Source: Aculops lycopersici (Eukaryota > Arthropoda > Arachnida > Trombidiformes > Eriophyidae). Taken from it: a DNA stretch of 64,000 bases. The position numbers and the translations under genes were made by a program. The DNA lies in contig WNKI01000005.1 in assembly GCA_015350385.1 (NCBI GenBank), positions 1,311,906 to 1,375,905 of the forward strand, written 5' to 3'. The notes below the pieces were generated by a model, which did no database searches, had not been told where the DNA came from, and saw only the letters and a list, made by a program, of their open reading frames with translations. This document shows, one piece after another, positions 53,066-63,716 of this stretch (position 1 is its first letter; the number at the start of each line of letters is the position of its first letter).

Positions 53066-56000
53066 ATGATTTTGCTCAATCCAAAACGGAGAAAGTTTCT
53101 GTATAAAGTCGCAATCACTGCACTTGTTCATATTGTAATCATAGTGGTACTTTGCGAGTCAATTAGTTTCAATAAAACCACATCAATCAAGACTCCAATT
53201 CAGCGAGTCGCCATCTCAACGTGGCAGAGAAACATCACATCGCCTCATCAGGAAGCAGATAGTCAGCCACTAAAGCGGTCTAATCGAACTGCTCACTCGC
53301 GATCTTATAAGGACTCAAGTTACAACAGCGAGGTAGGTGCAGGTGGCGACGATGAAACGAGTAACCTGAATTTGGAGGCCACAAGTGGCGACTCGGAGCG
53401 GATCTATGCGTCGCAGCCGTCCGCTGGCGCCCCAGTTAACGCGCGGCACCAGGCACTAAAGTCGGGCGCAGCCGACGTGCAGCGAGTCGCAAGAAATGTA
53501 CACAAAAAGATGGATTTGATTGAGGGTCGAGTTGGTCAAATTCAGGCCACAATAGCCGAGAACCACTCGTCGAAGAACTCAACTTTAGATGGATCCGTAG
53601 ATGGCGATGGAGATGGTTACGGGCGAAGAGAGGACAAGAGCGGAAGCGAGCCGACAGTTTCGAGCGCCATAGTTAGTAATAATCTCGAGGCTCCAGCAAC
53701 TGCAACCAACGATGGCCTCTGGTCAACTCAAATAAGCGATTCAGACGACAATCTGCCGGTGGACTCGAGCAGAGCTACGACTAATCTGGATCATAGTCAG
53801 GGTTCTTTGAGTGTGAGACGCAACACGCCCATCATCCAATCAGTTATACCTGGCCGCACGCCGAGCTCGACCACCTTGGCACCGACAACAAACCAAGATC
53901 TATCAGCATCCTCCTCGTTGTCAAGCGATCAGAGCGACCAAGACCGAGGCTATGACTCGACTAGTGAGACGACCGATGGCGGCATTGATGTCGCCAATGG
54001 ACCCGGCCTCTACAATGCAACATCCCAAGACACTTTTAGTCAAGATTCTGGCACCACTTTGCCGGCATTGGAGAACCAAGCGACAGCACAGCCCCTGTAC
54101 CAGGCACCAAGCCAGAATGTTAGCGGCCAGCAGGACACCCCACAGGCGTTGCCCTCGATGATGGGAGCCGAGTGGTCACCGAATCAGAACTACCAATACT
54201 TCAGCGAATTGAATGCAAAGAATCACGGCGCCAGAAATCAGCAGCCACAGGTGGCTGCTAGCACGGCGAGAGAGGAAACGGCATTCAAACCTCTAGTAGG
54301 ACAATTGAGTCGCCGCTTTCCAAACATGACCTTCATCAATAGCGACACTGATCTTATCAATAGCTTTTCCCAGAACCAAATGTCGCCCTCAAGTCACACA
54401 ACTCGAAGGCCACCAGGTCAGCAGAGTGACCAGATTGATTCTTCCTCGGGGCCAAGAAAGAGTTTGTATACTTATAGCAGCAACTACGGCAAGAACTCAC
54501 GAGCAACTGCTAAACCGAGCGTTTCCAATCAGAGGTATCACAATGAGGCAAACAATGACACTCAAAGCGAAAACCAATCGCCAATCAAGTGGCCCAGTTT
54601 CGCAACTAGCTACTCGAGTTCGTCCAGCAGCAACAGGGATAGCAGTAGTGTTGGGCTACAGCCAACAAGTGGCTCCTCGTCCTCGAGCAACCACTACTCA
54701 ATGCTAATGCAACCGGCAAGCATTCCAACTAACAACAACAACCACCACCACCACCACCACCAGCAACAACAAGAGTCGAGTGGGGAAAACAGTCGGGCTA
54801 ATTACGAGGATGACAAACATCGAAACAAGTTTTCTAGTTTACTAACGACGGCGAGCGATCAAAATTCGATCGGCACTCAATACAATAATGACAATAACAA
54901 CAATCACAATACCGACTCAAACAATATGATCTACGATCTGAAGCATCGATCTTCGGGAACTGGAGGCAATCAAAACGATGAGGCCAGTTACAATTATGCC
55001 AACAACATGGATTCAAACAGTGGAGTTGGAAATGGTAATGATGCTCCAACATCAAGTGGCCCAAAAGTTGGGGATTTGCAACCGACTCAAGTGTCGACAA
55101 ACGAGTTAGCAAACAACGGCGATCAGAGTGGCAGCGAAAACTTGCCGGCACCTCAAAATGACTATCAGTCTAGCCAATCAAATACAATGACCCAATTGCA
55201 ACAGCAACTCCAACAACAGGTGGCTAATATGGCCTACAATGCTCCGGCTCGTGCCCAAACAAGTCAGAATCAGAATCAGCAACAGCAATCGCAATTGCAG
55301 CCGCAATCACCTTCGATCTCGTTGGCTGGACAGAATCACGATCCAAGAAACTTTTACGTGAGCCAGCCGCTCGAGTCAAATGCGAACCTCAACATCCCCA
55401 TCGACTATGGGAGTGGAGGCGGTCAATTATCGGCTAATAGTTTAAGTGGAGATTCCACTGTCGCAATTGATACCACTGGCGATGGCCAGGCTCCCGAAAC
55501 GAGCAAAATGTATCAGGCGGCGATGGCGGCTAGCCGCAGCAAGCAAGCGCATTTACAACAGCAGCAGCAGCAACAAGCTGATTCAATGCAACTAGCAGCC
55601 ACCAGCAACACCAACAACCTGTTGATGCGACAACAAAACCAACTGGCCCCGCAGAATCCCCCCTTCGACGCTGGCAATTTCCTCAGACGCTACCAGCAAC
55701 AACAGCAACTCTTGGCATTACAGCTCGCTCAACAACAACAACAGCAACAAGTGGACACAGCTCAACCTCAAATGATGGGTGTCTATTCGACAAACCAAAA
55801 CCCGAATCCAAATCCTTTGTCTAGAGCGTTTCATGTGTCGCCCCAAGCCGATAGCAACGTTCCAATGAACCGAGAATCGCACGCTATATCAGAGAGGTTT
55901 TCGCCAGAAGCCATGGCCTCTTATTTGGGCAGTCGAGCCTCTAATATGTACCATACGCAAGCACCAACCTCCGACTTTGGTCAAGTTTCAGCTGCTACAA

Positions 56001-58555
56001 GTGGCGATTTGATGCCATACTCTTTGGCTTCCGGCGGGCAGCACTACAATCAGCCAACCAGTGGAGTAGTTTATAATTCAGGGCAGCAAAGTTATGATGC
56101 GGCTTCGAGGGCGATACGCGCGGCCAACTCGGCATTTTACAGGGCTATAGCGCAGGCGGCCGCGACGAGAGTCCAACAACCTCAACAGCAAACAACACAA
56201 ACTCAAGCACAAGCTCAATCGACGGCGCAAGTAGATGGACAAACCAGTTACTACGGAATTCAGCCGACTGGAGGTGGCAATGCCAACTCTGGCCTCTACG
56301 CCTCCGCCATGAACAATCCCGTCTTCTTCGATGCCTCTGCGAGTCAGCCAAAGTCGAGCTACGACTTGGGTGTTGGAGCAACCGGAAGTGCCAACCCTGG
56401 CAGCGACACTTCGCTTGACCAACAACAGAGACAATATACTAGTGGCTCAAGCTTGCCAACCGGAAAGAGGAGCTACCTAAACAACCTGTTCAAGCCAACG
56501 GCGTCAAGTAGGTTCTATTATACGCCAACCATATTGTCTCCCATTAGTTTTGCCGCTTCGCCCACTTCGCTCCACTCGGTTTACGCGCCAACCATGACAG
56601 CAGCCGCCTCGGACCCACTCGCCAGCTACCAGCAATTCTACACAGCAGCCGCAAATCCCTATGCTACACTGGCCCAACCGCAACTGACGGCCCCAACTTC
56701 GCCCATGATCGACCAGAGCCAACAATATCAGGCCTACGCAGCGGCAGCAGCGGCGGCGGCGGCTGCCAACAATAACGGGATGCAACCTCACTACATGGAC
56801 ACCGAGATGGCAGAATCGTCGTTGATGCCCAGCGACACGGGTTCCGGTACCTACGCAACTAACTCTGGATCAAGCGGATCCTCGGCGGACCTCGGCTCGA
56901 GTGGCTCAAATGACGAGCCTCAAGTGAGCACTAGCTCCACCTCAAAGAGTAGCAAGAGCGCCACAAGCTGGACCAATGTCGCGGGCCTCCTGCTCGGCAT
57001 CCTACCTTTTGGTATTCTAATGGCCTCACTCCTACCTGCGATCACCGTTGCTGGAAGGAAGAAGCGTGAGCTTGAAATTGGGGGGCGAAACTTCTCGGAC
57101 TTGCTAAGTTGGCGGCCACCTTCGCGAGTTTTGAATGCCATTATTGGACAGCCAAGTGAGTTGGCTCTAACAAATGCGAGCGCAGTAATCAATGAGCAAC
57201 TTGCCAATCTCGGCCACAAACACAACAATCAGCAACAGCAACTCATTAGTCAAACCAGACGACGATCGCTCAGTTCATCGTCTTCTTCCTCAGATCCTGC
57301 AGGATTTATTCGCAGTCTCGTTGGTGGGGGGAAGTCAAGTGTTGATGATCACACAGGCGGCAGTTCGGACTTCAACGCCACCACTCTAAGCTCACCTCAG
57401 CCTACAACTACACCTTTGCCGATGAATAGCCAGATGACCAATCAAACCGGAAGTGTCAAGTCTAAAGTTAAGAAGGCATTCGGTGTCTTGAATACTTTTA
57501 TAACTGCAGCTCAGAATATGAAACGGAAGCACCGGAGCTCAATCGTTGAACAAAACTGGAGCCTGCCAGCTGTTCTGAAGAAAAGTCTGAAATTCGAGAA
57601 TCTGTTCAACTTTGAGGAACTCAAACAAACTCTCGCGAGCTTAGCTCGGGCCAAACTGCTTGCGGTACAACGCGAGCAGATAGTCGCCCAACAAAGAGCT
57701 CAGCAGCAACAACAACATCTCCAGCGACAAATACCAAATCTAAAGGTCGAGACGACGAAAGACGAGACACAAGTTCACGGGCCAACTGATTCCGAACCCA
57801 TGGTTATGAAATCCAATCCCATTACTCAGCGCCGGCAACAGGTGGCGCTTTTATCTAGCCCAAATACAACAATGACGACCACGGCGATATCAGGACCCAT
57901 TTCAATTGAATTCAACGTCAACAATACCAACGGAACTCGCCAAAAGGAACAACACCAACAGAGCGAAAATGTTCCGACTTACGAGGTACACCGAGCGACA
58001 AGTTTGAAGGAACCGGCTAACTCGTTATATCAGGAGCCGTTCCAAGATTTGGCTAGCGAGGAGACGGGAAGGCAGGTGGTCGCTTACGGCCATCTGAAGC
58101 CTAAACAGGTGCAAGCTGATGGCGGCCATCAACACATTGTAAAAGCGCAACCTATCAAGTCGAGTAACTCGACTATGCAACAACTGGAGGTTTGTCTTAG
58201 TCAATTTTTGTGTCGTTTGGCAGTGAAACTCAACACCAACTTTGGCCTCCAACTCGCTCAAGAGAAAATTGAGACCCCGAAGGCAAGGAATTCCACGGTA
58301 GATGAGGAAGTTGAAAGGCTAACAAAGAAGTACATCAAAATACTTGTTGGTAAGATCGAATCTGAACACCCAAATATCAGCTTGAATTTGAGTTCGAATC
58401 TAAAGAGCGCTGGTAGCACTGCAACAGAGTCCACAGAAGGTCTCGATACGTTATACGAAAGTGCAATCAAGAATCAATGCTCGCAAAGGTATAAATGCGT
58501 TGCGTTACAGCAGCTCGAGAGGACGTTAGAGAAGATGAAGCTGAGATTTAGTTGA
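53066..58555 (+). CDS. Giant Gln/Asn/Ser-rich membrane or secreted protein
   Basis: An 1829-residue single-exon frame. The N-terminus is hydrophobic (VAITALVHIVIIVVLCESISF), a signal peptide or anchor. About 1250 residues of low-complexity sequence follow, with Gln runs (up to 8-9), a His run, Asn runs, an Ala run (12) and Ser/Gly tracts. At about residues 1305-1330 a second hydrophobic helix (VAGLLLGILPFGILMASLLP) is followed directly by GRKKRELE, a furin-type basic cleavage site. The C-terminal ~100 residues look folded: VCLSQFLCRLAVKLN and NQCSQRYKCVALQQLE each have a C-x5-C pair, flanked by helices. No named domain was recognised. The architecture suggests a conserved arthropod C-terminal module carried on a rapidly evolving repeat-rich N-terminus. 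Poly(A) signal at 58710-58715. Confidence 0.75.
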   Translation: MILLNPKRRKFLYKVAITALVHIVIIVVLCESISFNKTTSIKTPIQRVAISTWQRNITSPHQEADSQPLKRSNRTAHSRSYKDSSYNSEVGAGGDDETSNLNLEATSGDSERIYASQPSAGAPVNARHQALKSGAADVQRVARNVHKKMDLIEGRVGQIQATIAENHSSKNSTLDGSVDGDGDGYGRREDKSGSEPTVSSAIVSNNLEAPATATNDGLWSTQISDSDDNLPVDSSRATTNLDHSQGSLSVRRNTPIIQSVIPGRTPSSTTLAPTTNQDLSASSSLSSDQSDQDRGYDSTSETTDGGIDVANGPGLYNATSQDTFSQDSGTTLPALENQATAQPLYQAPSQNVSGQQDTPQALPSMMGAEWSPNQNYQYFSELNAKNHGARNQQPQVAASTAREETAFKPLVGQLSRRFPNMTFINSDTDLINSFSQNQMSPSSHTTRRPPGQQSDQIDSSSGPRKSLYTYSSNYGKNSRATAKPSVSNQRYHNEANNDTQSENQSPIKWPSFATSYSSSSSSNRDSSSVGLQPTSGSSSSSNHYSMLMQPASIPTNNNNHHHHHHQQQQESSGENSRANYEDDKHRNKFSSLLTTASDQNSIGTQYNNDNNNNHNTDSNNMIYDLKHRSSGTGGNQNDEASYNYANNMDSNSGVGNGNDAPTSSGPKVGDLQPTQVSTNELANNGDQSGSENLPAPQNDYQSSQSNTMTQLQQQLQQQVANMAYNAPARAQTSQNQNQQQQSQLQPQSPSISLAGQNHDPRNFYVSQPLESNANLNIPIDYGSGGGQLSANSLSGDSTVAIDTTGDGQAPETSKMYQAAMAASRSKQAHLQQQQQQQADSMQLAATSNTNNLLMRQQNQLAPQNPPFDAGNFLRRYQQQQQLLALQLAQQQQQQQVDTAQPQMMGVYSTNQNPNPNPLSRAFHVSPQADSNVPMNRESHAISERFSPEAMASYLGSRASNMYHTQAPTSDFGQVSAATSGDLMPYSLASGGQHYNQPTSGVVYNSGQQSYDAASRAIRAANSAFYRAIAQAAATRVQQPQQQTTQTQAQAQSTAQVDGQTSYYGIQPTGGGNANSGLYASAMNNPVFFDASASQPKSSYDLGVGATGSANPGSDTSLDQQQRQYTSGSSLPTGKRSYLNNLFKPTASSRFYYTPTILSPISFAASPTSLHSVYAPTMTAAASDPLASYQQFYTAAANPYATLAQPQLTAPTSPMIDQSQQYQAYAAAAAAAAAANNNGMQPHYMDTEMAESSLMPSDTGSGTYATNSGSSGSSADLGSSGSNDEPQVSTSSTSKSSKSATSWTNVAGLLLGILPFGILMASLLPAITVAGRKKRELEIGGRNFSDLLSWRPPSRVLNAIIGQPSELALTNASAVINEQLANLGHKHNNQQQQLISQTRRRSLSSSSSSSDPAGFIRSLVGGGKSSVDDHTGGSSDFNATTLSSPQPTTTPLPMNSQMTNQTGSVKSKVKKAFGVLNTFITAAQNMKRKHRSSIVEQNWSLPAVLKKSLKFENLFNFEELKQTLASLARAKLLAVQREQIVAQQRAQQQQQHLQRQIPNLKVETTKDETQVHGPTDSEPMVMKSNPITQRRQQVALLSSPNTTMTTTAISGPISIEFNVNNTNGTRQKEQHQQSENVPTYEVHRATSLKEPANSLYQEPFQDLASEETGRQVVAYGHLKPKQVQADGGHQHIVKAQPIKSSNSTMQQLEVCLSQFLCRLAVKLNTNFGLQLAQEKIETPKARNSTVDEEVERLTKKYIKILVGKIESEHPNISLNLSSNLKSAGSTATESTEGLDTLYESAIKNQCSQRYKCVALQQLERTLEKMKLRFS

Positions 58556-58709
58556 GGAGTCAATGATTTCATATGATTCGTACCATGTATATGATGTATA
58601 TTCGTATACAACTGCCAAGCAAATCGAGTGGAAAACCGAGACCAGAGGATACGAGTGGCATATTCGAACTCATGGCGAATGTTACTCATGGCGTCAGGTA
58701 AAAAATGTC

Positions 58710-58715
58710 AATAAA
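58710..58715 (+). terminator. Poly(A) signal of the giant Gln-rich gene
   Basis: AATAAA about 155 nt past the stop codon. Confidence 0.5.
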
Positions 58716-59645
58716 GTTTTCTCTATCCCGTGTTTCTAAGAGAGAAGCCAGCGATTTTCATCTCCCGTGTTAGTCTCACGCGCAAGTCAAGTTGCACAAC
58801 TATTTCCAGGTATGACCTAACCTGGATTGAAAACTTGCGGCACAAGACACCTGTCGAGTTGAGCTGAATCGCGAAAATAGTACTTCTCTTTTGGAGTGAT
58901 TCAAAGAGAAAAAGTATTATTTCGGAAGTTCCACTAGAGGCGGATGTTTAGTCGACGAATGAATGTTTAATTATATACCTCTCTCTGTCTTTCTCTGTCT
59001 CTGTCTCTGCGTCCATGCGACTGATTTGCCTAAATCCAAGAGAGAGGTGGGTCAAGTTGCGACTTCTTATGGTAGCTAATGTGACAGAATTTGTGTCGAT
59101 TGGGCCCAGCTAACTAAGCCACAAGAATCTCCAAAGTTGTTGGAGGAGGAAAAGTCGTTGACCTCCATTTGTTACTGACCCTTCGGTTCTCTGCTCTGTG
59201 GCCCAAGACTGACGAGCTTCCGAGCGGGAGGACAGACTATGAGTCTCGTCGGGCCGAATAAGATCAAGGGAGTTCACTCGTTGCGCTTGCTCTTGGACTT
59301 GAAAACTAGTTTCATAACATAGACTGCCCGAGCTCCGTGGACGCCAAACCTGGTGAGACTAACAAAGAAGCTTCTTGCCACTAGCTCGTCGTCCCTCGGC
59401 GCGTCTCAGTTAACACGATAAGTAAACGACTCGCCCCTTGCCGCCTCTCTTTCTAGATTGCGTCACATAAATGGCTGCACACTCGCTTGCTCGCATACAG
59501 GTGAGTCCTATGATAGCCACAGGTAGCATTTTTGCATCACGTTCTAAGACACATCTATGCCCAGTTGTGCCAACGTGGCAGACACCTTTGCGCCAACATC
59601 ACTTTAAGTGTGCGCAAGAGATAACTTACTAGTTTTGTTTCTACT

Positions 59646-59667
59646 CGTTTCGTTTCGTTTCGTTTCC
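59646..59667. repeat. (GTTTC)n pentanucleotide repeat
   Basis: Four tandem copies of a GTTTC/TTTCG unit. Confidence 0.75.
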
Positions 59668-60145
59668 TTGCAACTGGACCGTGGTCTTTCGGACTCGCTA
59701 ATTTCACGAATTGCGTCTCGCCAAAGCTAAACACTGATTCAATGGTGCAATCCATTATTCAGTGTTTCCTCGGATAGATTGTGGCTATTATGCGCGGAGA
59801 GAAATGCTGTATACGTTATACACAATTGTTGCCATAAACTTGGGACTCACTGCACAGGTGGCGACTGCTCCTTTCCACCAGGATGTCTCGTTGGCCGCCC
59901 GATAAGGGAGTTCAAAGTCCTAGCGGCAGACACCGAGGAGGAGCGTCTCGTTTCTCGCCACTCGACTTTACCTGTCTTCGCTCTCGTTCCCCCGACTAAC
60001 TAGCTTTCCACACTCACCTGTTGGCTAGTCAACTCCAGGTTCTTGGCCGATGGAGTAGAGAAGAGAAGAGAAGAGTTTCTAGTTTGCAGTCAAGATTTCG
60101 GTGGCGTCTAGGCAACAACCAAGTTGGTTAGCGTACATTACAACT

Positions 60146-60155
60146 TTTATATATT
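60146..60155 (+). promoter_or_regulatory. TATA-like box of the CUB gene
   Basis: TTTATATATT lies about 75 bp upstream of the start codon in a strongly AT-rich tract, consistent with a TATA-driven, highly expressed secreted-protein gene. No initiator can be fixed. Confidence 0.35.
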
Positions 60156-60227
60156 ATTATTTATTTATATTTTATTATATAATTAACTTCCTTTAACAAG
60201 CCCCAAAATCAGAAGCGAAAACTCAAG

Positions 60228-61556
60228 ATGCTGAAACTAAGCTTACTATTGTTCTCGTTGGCCTTCACAGCCACCACAACCTATGCCCAATACAGACCCT
60301 CAGTTTTGGGTATTGCTAACATTGTAAGATACCAGAACACCGCCTGCTCAAACCCCGACCAAGAATCAGGAACCTGTTTGGCTGATGCCGAGTGCTCGCG
60401 TAGAGCCGGAACCAACATTGGCTCCTGTGCCAATGGATATGGAACCTGTTGTTCATTTAAGGTAAGTACTTCGAACTCTGACTTTGAGACCCAAGAGGCT
60501 TTAGTGTCGTCGTTGCAAGGTCATTGAAAGTTGCAGCTCATCATCAACTTCCTTTCGCTAACCACTTAAAACAAACGATCCACTCAAACATTTCACTTTG
60601 CAAAATTAGTTCACCTGCGGCGGCACCACAAACCAAAACGAGACCACCTTCGTGAACCCACAATACCCAAAGGGTGAGAACGGAACTGACACCTGCCAGG
60701 TGACCATCGAGAAGGCCAACAATGTTTGCCAACTTCGTCTCGACTTCGAAGACTTCATCTTGGCTCAGCCAGATGAGAATGGTCTCTGCACCACCGACTC
60801 CTTCATGGTTAGAACCACAGTTGGAGAGAGATTGCCAATTTTGTGCGGTGAAAACTCTGGACAGCACAGTAAGTAGACTTTTGATGATACTTTTTTGAGA
60901 TCAATCGATTCAATCGCTTCAATTGAAAAAATACTAACTCTCCAACTATCCCCATCCTTTAATCAGTGTACATTGACATGGGTCGTGGAAGCGCCAATCC
61001 GGTCGTCCTGTCTGTTGTGTCAAACGGACAGAAGATTGTCAGAAAGTGGAAGATCAAGATCAACATGATTCCATGCAACAACTTGGACATGGCGCCATCT
61101 GGATGCATGCAATACTTCAGAAGCCCATCGGCCATCATCAAGAGTTTCAACTATGGTCTCAAGATGGACGGACGCTCGCGTTACCTGTCCAACTTGCGCT
61201 ACACCTCGTGTATTCGTGCCGAGGAAAACTTCTGCGCCATCAAGTGGGAGACTGAGTTCCCACAATCATTCTCATTCGGAGCCCCATTTGAGGGTAACAT
61301 CACAGACCTGGGAGGATCAACCGGTGGCATGTGTAACTCGGACGACTTCATTGGAGTCGACCAGGGATCAAACGACGGCATTGGACCAGGAGAGGACCGA
61401 TTCTGTGGAACCAAGTTGCTCGAATCGAATGTGATCATCTCAAGATCCAAGCCATTCCAATTGAAGGTCCGCTCAAACGCAGACCAAACTCAGAATGCTC
61501 TAAACTCGCAAATTGGATTCGCCTTGCGTTATGTCCAACTACCTTGTGTCATCTAA
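60228..61556 (+). CDS. Secreted arthropod-type CUB-domain protein, three exons
   Basis: Exons 60228-60461, 60610-60868 and 60967-61556, with GTAAGT donors and AG acceptors, give 360 residues. A signal peptide (LSLLLFSLAFTATTTYA) is followed by a short Cys-rich module with NTACSNPDQESGTCLADAECS and SCANGYGTCC. Then comes a CUB-like domain starting FTCGGTT, with NPQYPKG, CQLRLDFEDF, LPILCGENSGQH and YIDMG. The second half has its own cysteine pattern, including SGCMQYF, IIKSFNYG, YTSCIRAEENFCAI and DRFCGTKLL, ending YVQLPCVI. This combination is common among secreted proteins of arthropods, often cuticular, gut or glandular; no precise function is known. Codon use is biased to C/G third positions in exons 2-3, suggesting strong expression. 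AATAAA follows 44 nt past the stop. Confidence 0.9.
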
Positions 61557-61599
61557 ATAATCTAACTAATTTATTGAACAGGATGCTCAAATGTAGCCA

Positions 61600-61605
61600 A
61601 ATAAA
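61600..61605 (+). terminator. Poly(A) signal of the CUB gene
   Basis: AATAAATAAAT 44 nt past the CUB stop codon, in the 282-bp spacer to the convergent RABGEF1 gene. Confidence 0.65.
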
Positions 61606-61838
61606 TAAATACAATCCGACGAGTTAGCTCGCAAACTCATCTTGAGCCAGACGAAGTTGATTGGTTGATGAACGTTCAACTTTAGCTACCTAAATATGGC
61701 GCTCCAAACTAACTACTTTCCACATCAGCTTAATTATATCTAGATATTTGTAAGGATTTTATAATTCAATTTGCATCAACACCATAATATATTTGTATCA
61801 ATCATTGGAGATCTAATCTTAGTGGTTAGATGGTTTAA

Positions 61839-63047
61839 TCAACTACACGGCGCTATATACAAATCGCGCAAATGATAGGGTAACATTTTGATGGCGAAAT
61901 CTCTATTGCTGATCAAAAGGTCCTGGAAGAACTTTGGTAGATTTGGTCGCAATCTTTGACTTAGATTTGTGGCAAACTTTTGCATTTCCTCAAGTTTCGC
62001 ACGATTTGTCTCTATATGAGCATCGACCCTCTCGATCAGGTTGGTGATTTTGGTTTGTCTAGCTTCACTATTTCTTATAAGCTTCTTGAGTGAGGCATCA
62101 TTCGAGACCATTGTCCTAAGACCATCACATAAGTAAGCATTGAATTGACTTTTAGTCTCGGGAAGTGCTTTACCCGTTATATATTTCTCAAAGTCCTCTT
62201 CACTAATATTGAGCGAGGCACCGCTAGCCTTCTCGATAAACTCCACAGCGCAACATAAATTTGTGAAATAATAACCCGTCTCGCCACTCATAAGTCGGCG
62301 AGGATTTGAGAATAGGTTCAAATACTTCATATCTGCGGGAAGCATCGGAGGGTTTGCCTGGATGATGACGAACACGAGCACAGGTAAAAATTGGTCGGCA
62401 CTTATCGGTACGTGGCCACGACCAACCGAGTTGGCCGGCTTGACTTGTAGCAATTCTAGGATTGTCTTACTACAGAGAACAATACACTCGAGCTTATCAA
62501 TTGAAGAGGTACGCGAGTTCATCTCGACCATCTGACATATTGCCTTGTCCAATAAATCCTGAACAACTGGATGCTGAAAGTCAATGTTGATTTCCAAATG
62601 CTCGGCTGTCACCCAATTCATCGATCGAATTCTTTTTTGCATAGCCATATTATGATCCTCGTCTTCGTTGATGATTCTAGCTGAAATTATAATATAAATG
62701 TGCTCATTCAAGAGCCTTTCCATGTCATCATACAATAAGTCCAACTGTTCGGGCTGGGCGCTCTTATACAAGAATTGGGTTTCGAATTTGTCATTCATAC
62801 TCTTGTAGAAGTCATGGACTAGATCGGAAAGATCGCTAATAGTTGTTCCCGGTTGTTTCTCGGCCTCAAGAAAATCTTTGGCAAACTTGTTTGTATTTCG
62901 CATGCAATCTGCCCATAGGATTTCATACTTGGAGTCGCGTTGGGGCTGAGGTTGTGGCGATGACTGGGGACTTGATGAGGTGTTCATCTTACTTGTGAGA
63001 AAGGTAATGAATGACATATCACTATATTGAGGACGAGGAGAATACAC
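61839..63047 (-). CDS. RABGEF1: Rabex-5/RABGEF1-like VPS9 guanine-exchange factor
   Basis: Activates Rab5 on early endosomes. A 402-residue single-exon frame. The helical bundle and VPS9 domain match Rabex-5: AMQKRIRSMNWVTAEHL, QMVEMNSRTSSIDKLECIVLCSK, then the catalytic core DQFLPVLVFVIIQANPP, LNLFSNPRRLMSGETGYYFTNLCCAVEFIE and LNISEEDFEKYITG. The conserved Asp of the VPS9 core (DQFLP) and Tyr (GYYFTN) are present. A coiled-coil-like C-terminus follows. The N-terminal A20 zinc finger and ubiquitin-binding helix of vertebrate Rabex-5 (~490 aa) are missing: the frame starts with a Ser/Pro/Gln-rich stretch. An upstream exon could carry them, but none was seen. Alternative starts are the second and third Met, at codons 11 and 21. 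Confidence 0.92.
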   Translation of the reverse strand: MYSPRPQYSDMSFITFLTSKMNTSSSPQSSPQPQPQRDSKYEILWADCMRNTNKFAKDFLEAEKQPGTTISDLSDLVHDFYKSMNDKFETQFLYKSAQPEQLDLLYDDMERLLNEHIYIIISARIINEDEDHNMAMQKRIRSMNWVTAEHLEINIDFQHPVVQDLLDKAICQMVEMNSRTSSIDKLECIVLCSKTILELLQVKPANSVGRGHVPISADQFLPVLVFVIIQANPPMLPADMKYLNLFSNPRRLMSGETGYYFTNLCCAVEFIEKASGASLNISEEDFEKYITGKALPETKSQFNAYLCDGLRTMVSNDASLKKLIRNSEARQTKITNLIERVDAHIETNRAKLEEMQKFATNLSQRLRPNLPKFFQDLLISNRDFAIKMLPYHLRDLYIAPCS

Positions 63048-63644
63048 TCCTCTCTTGTGATGATTACAATATCCTCTGTAAATTTATCTGAATAACAACA
63101 ATGATTATGCTGTGCAATCAATATGGATACCAAATAGTGAAGCTCTTGATTTAGTAAGGAATAATTTTGGTGGTTTTTGAATAGAAGTCATCATCGATAA
63201 TAATAATAATAATAACAACAACGACGCCATCGACAACAAAAACAAAACAAACGTCGAAAAAACACACGCATGCACATACATTTTCTATGACCAATGTCAG
63301 GTCCACACAATGTGAGTACAGCGCCAACTCCACACATGTTAGCTGCGCAGCGAGCGAGCGAGCGACCAAAAGGCACGCAACTACGTGGATGGCAAACGGA
63401 AGAGTTTGCTCTCTATCTGGCTAGACTTTGATTGCTTGGCCATAAGAATTTGGTGATAAAATCGAGTTTATGCGACTTGTTAGATTATAGCCAGCAAAAT
63501 GGAGTGCGCAACAGTAAAGATGACGAGTCCAGTTAGTTTATCGCGAGAGAATCAGCAACTTGTTGTTAGCGTGCATTCGAATGGGATGCGAGGAGAGGTT
63601 GGCTAGACATGATATGAATGAAACTTCCCTGCTTCTCATGAAAT
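63048..63644. other. Spacer upstream of RABGEF1
   Basis: RABGEF1 promoter region (minus), with an (ATA)n/(AAC)n trinucleotide tract at about 63195-63245. No gene or A20-finger exon seen. Confidence 0.5.
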
Positions 63645-63716
63645 GGCCGGATGGTTTAGTGGTATAATTCTCGCTTTGGGTGCGAGAGGTCCCGGGTTCG
63701 ATCCCCGGTTCGGCCC
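63645..63716 (+). tRNA. tRNA-Pro (anticodon TGG)
   Basis: 72-nt cloverleaf: acceptor GGCCGGA with TTCGGCC and discriminator C, D-arm GGTTTAGTGGTATAAT, anticodon stem CTCGC/GCGAG with loop TTTGGGT (anticodon TGG at 63677-63679), T-arm CCGGGTTCGATCCCCGG. A T4 tract follows at about 63719 as terminator. Confidence 0.97.

Larger units (their letters stand above)
58556..60227. other. Spacer of 1.7 kb upstream of the CUB gene
   Basis: AATAAA at 58710-58715 probably ends the giant gene. Simple repeats: (TCTG/TCTC)n near 58980-59008, (GTTTC)n at 59646-59667 and (GAGAA)n at 60057-60076. An AT-rich tract (60140-60190) forms the presumed CUB gene promoter. No gene seen. Confidence 0.5.
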
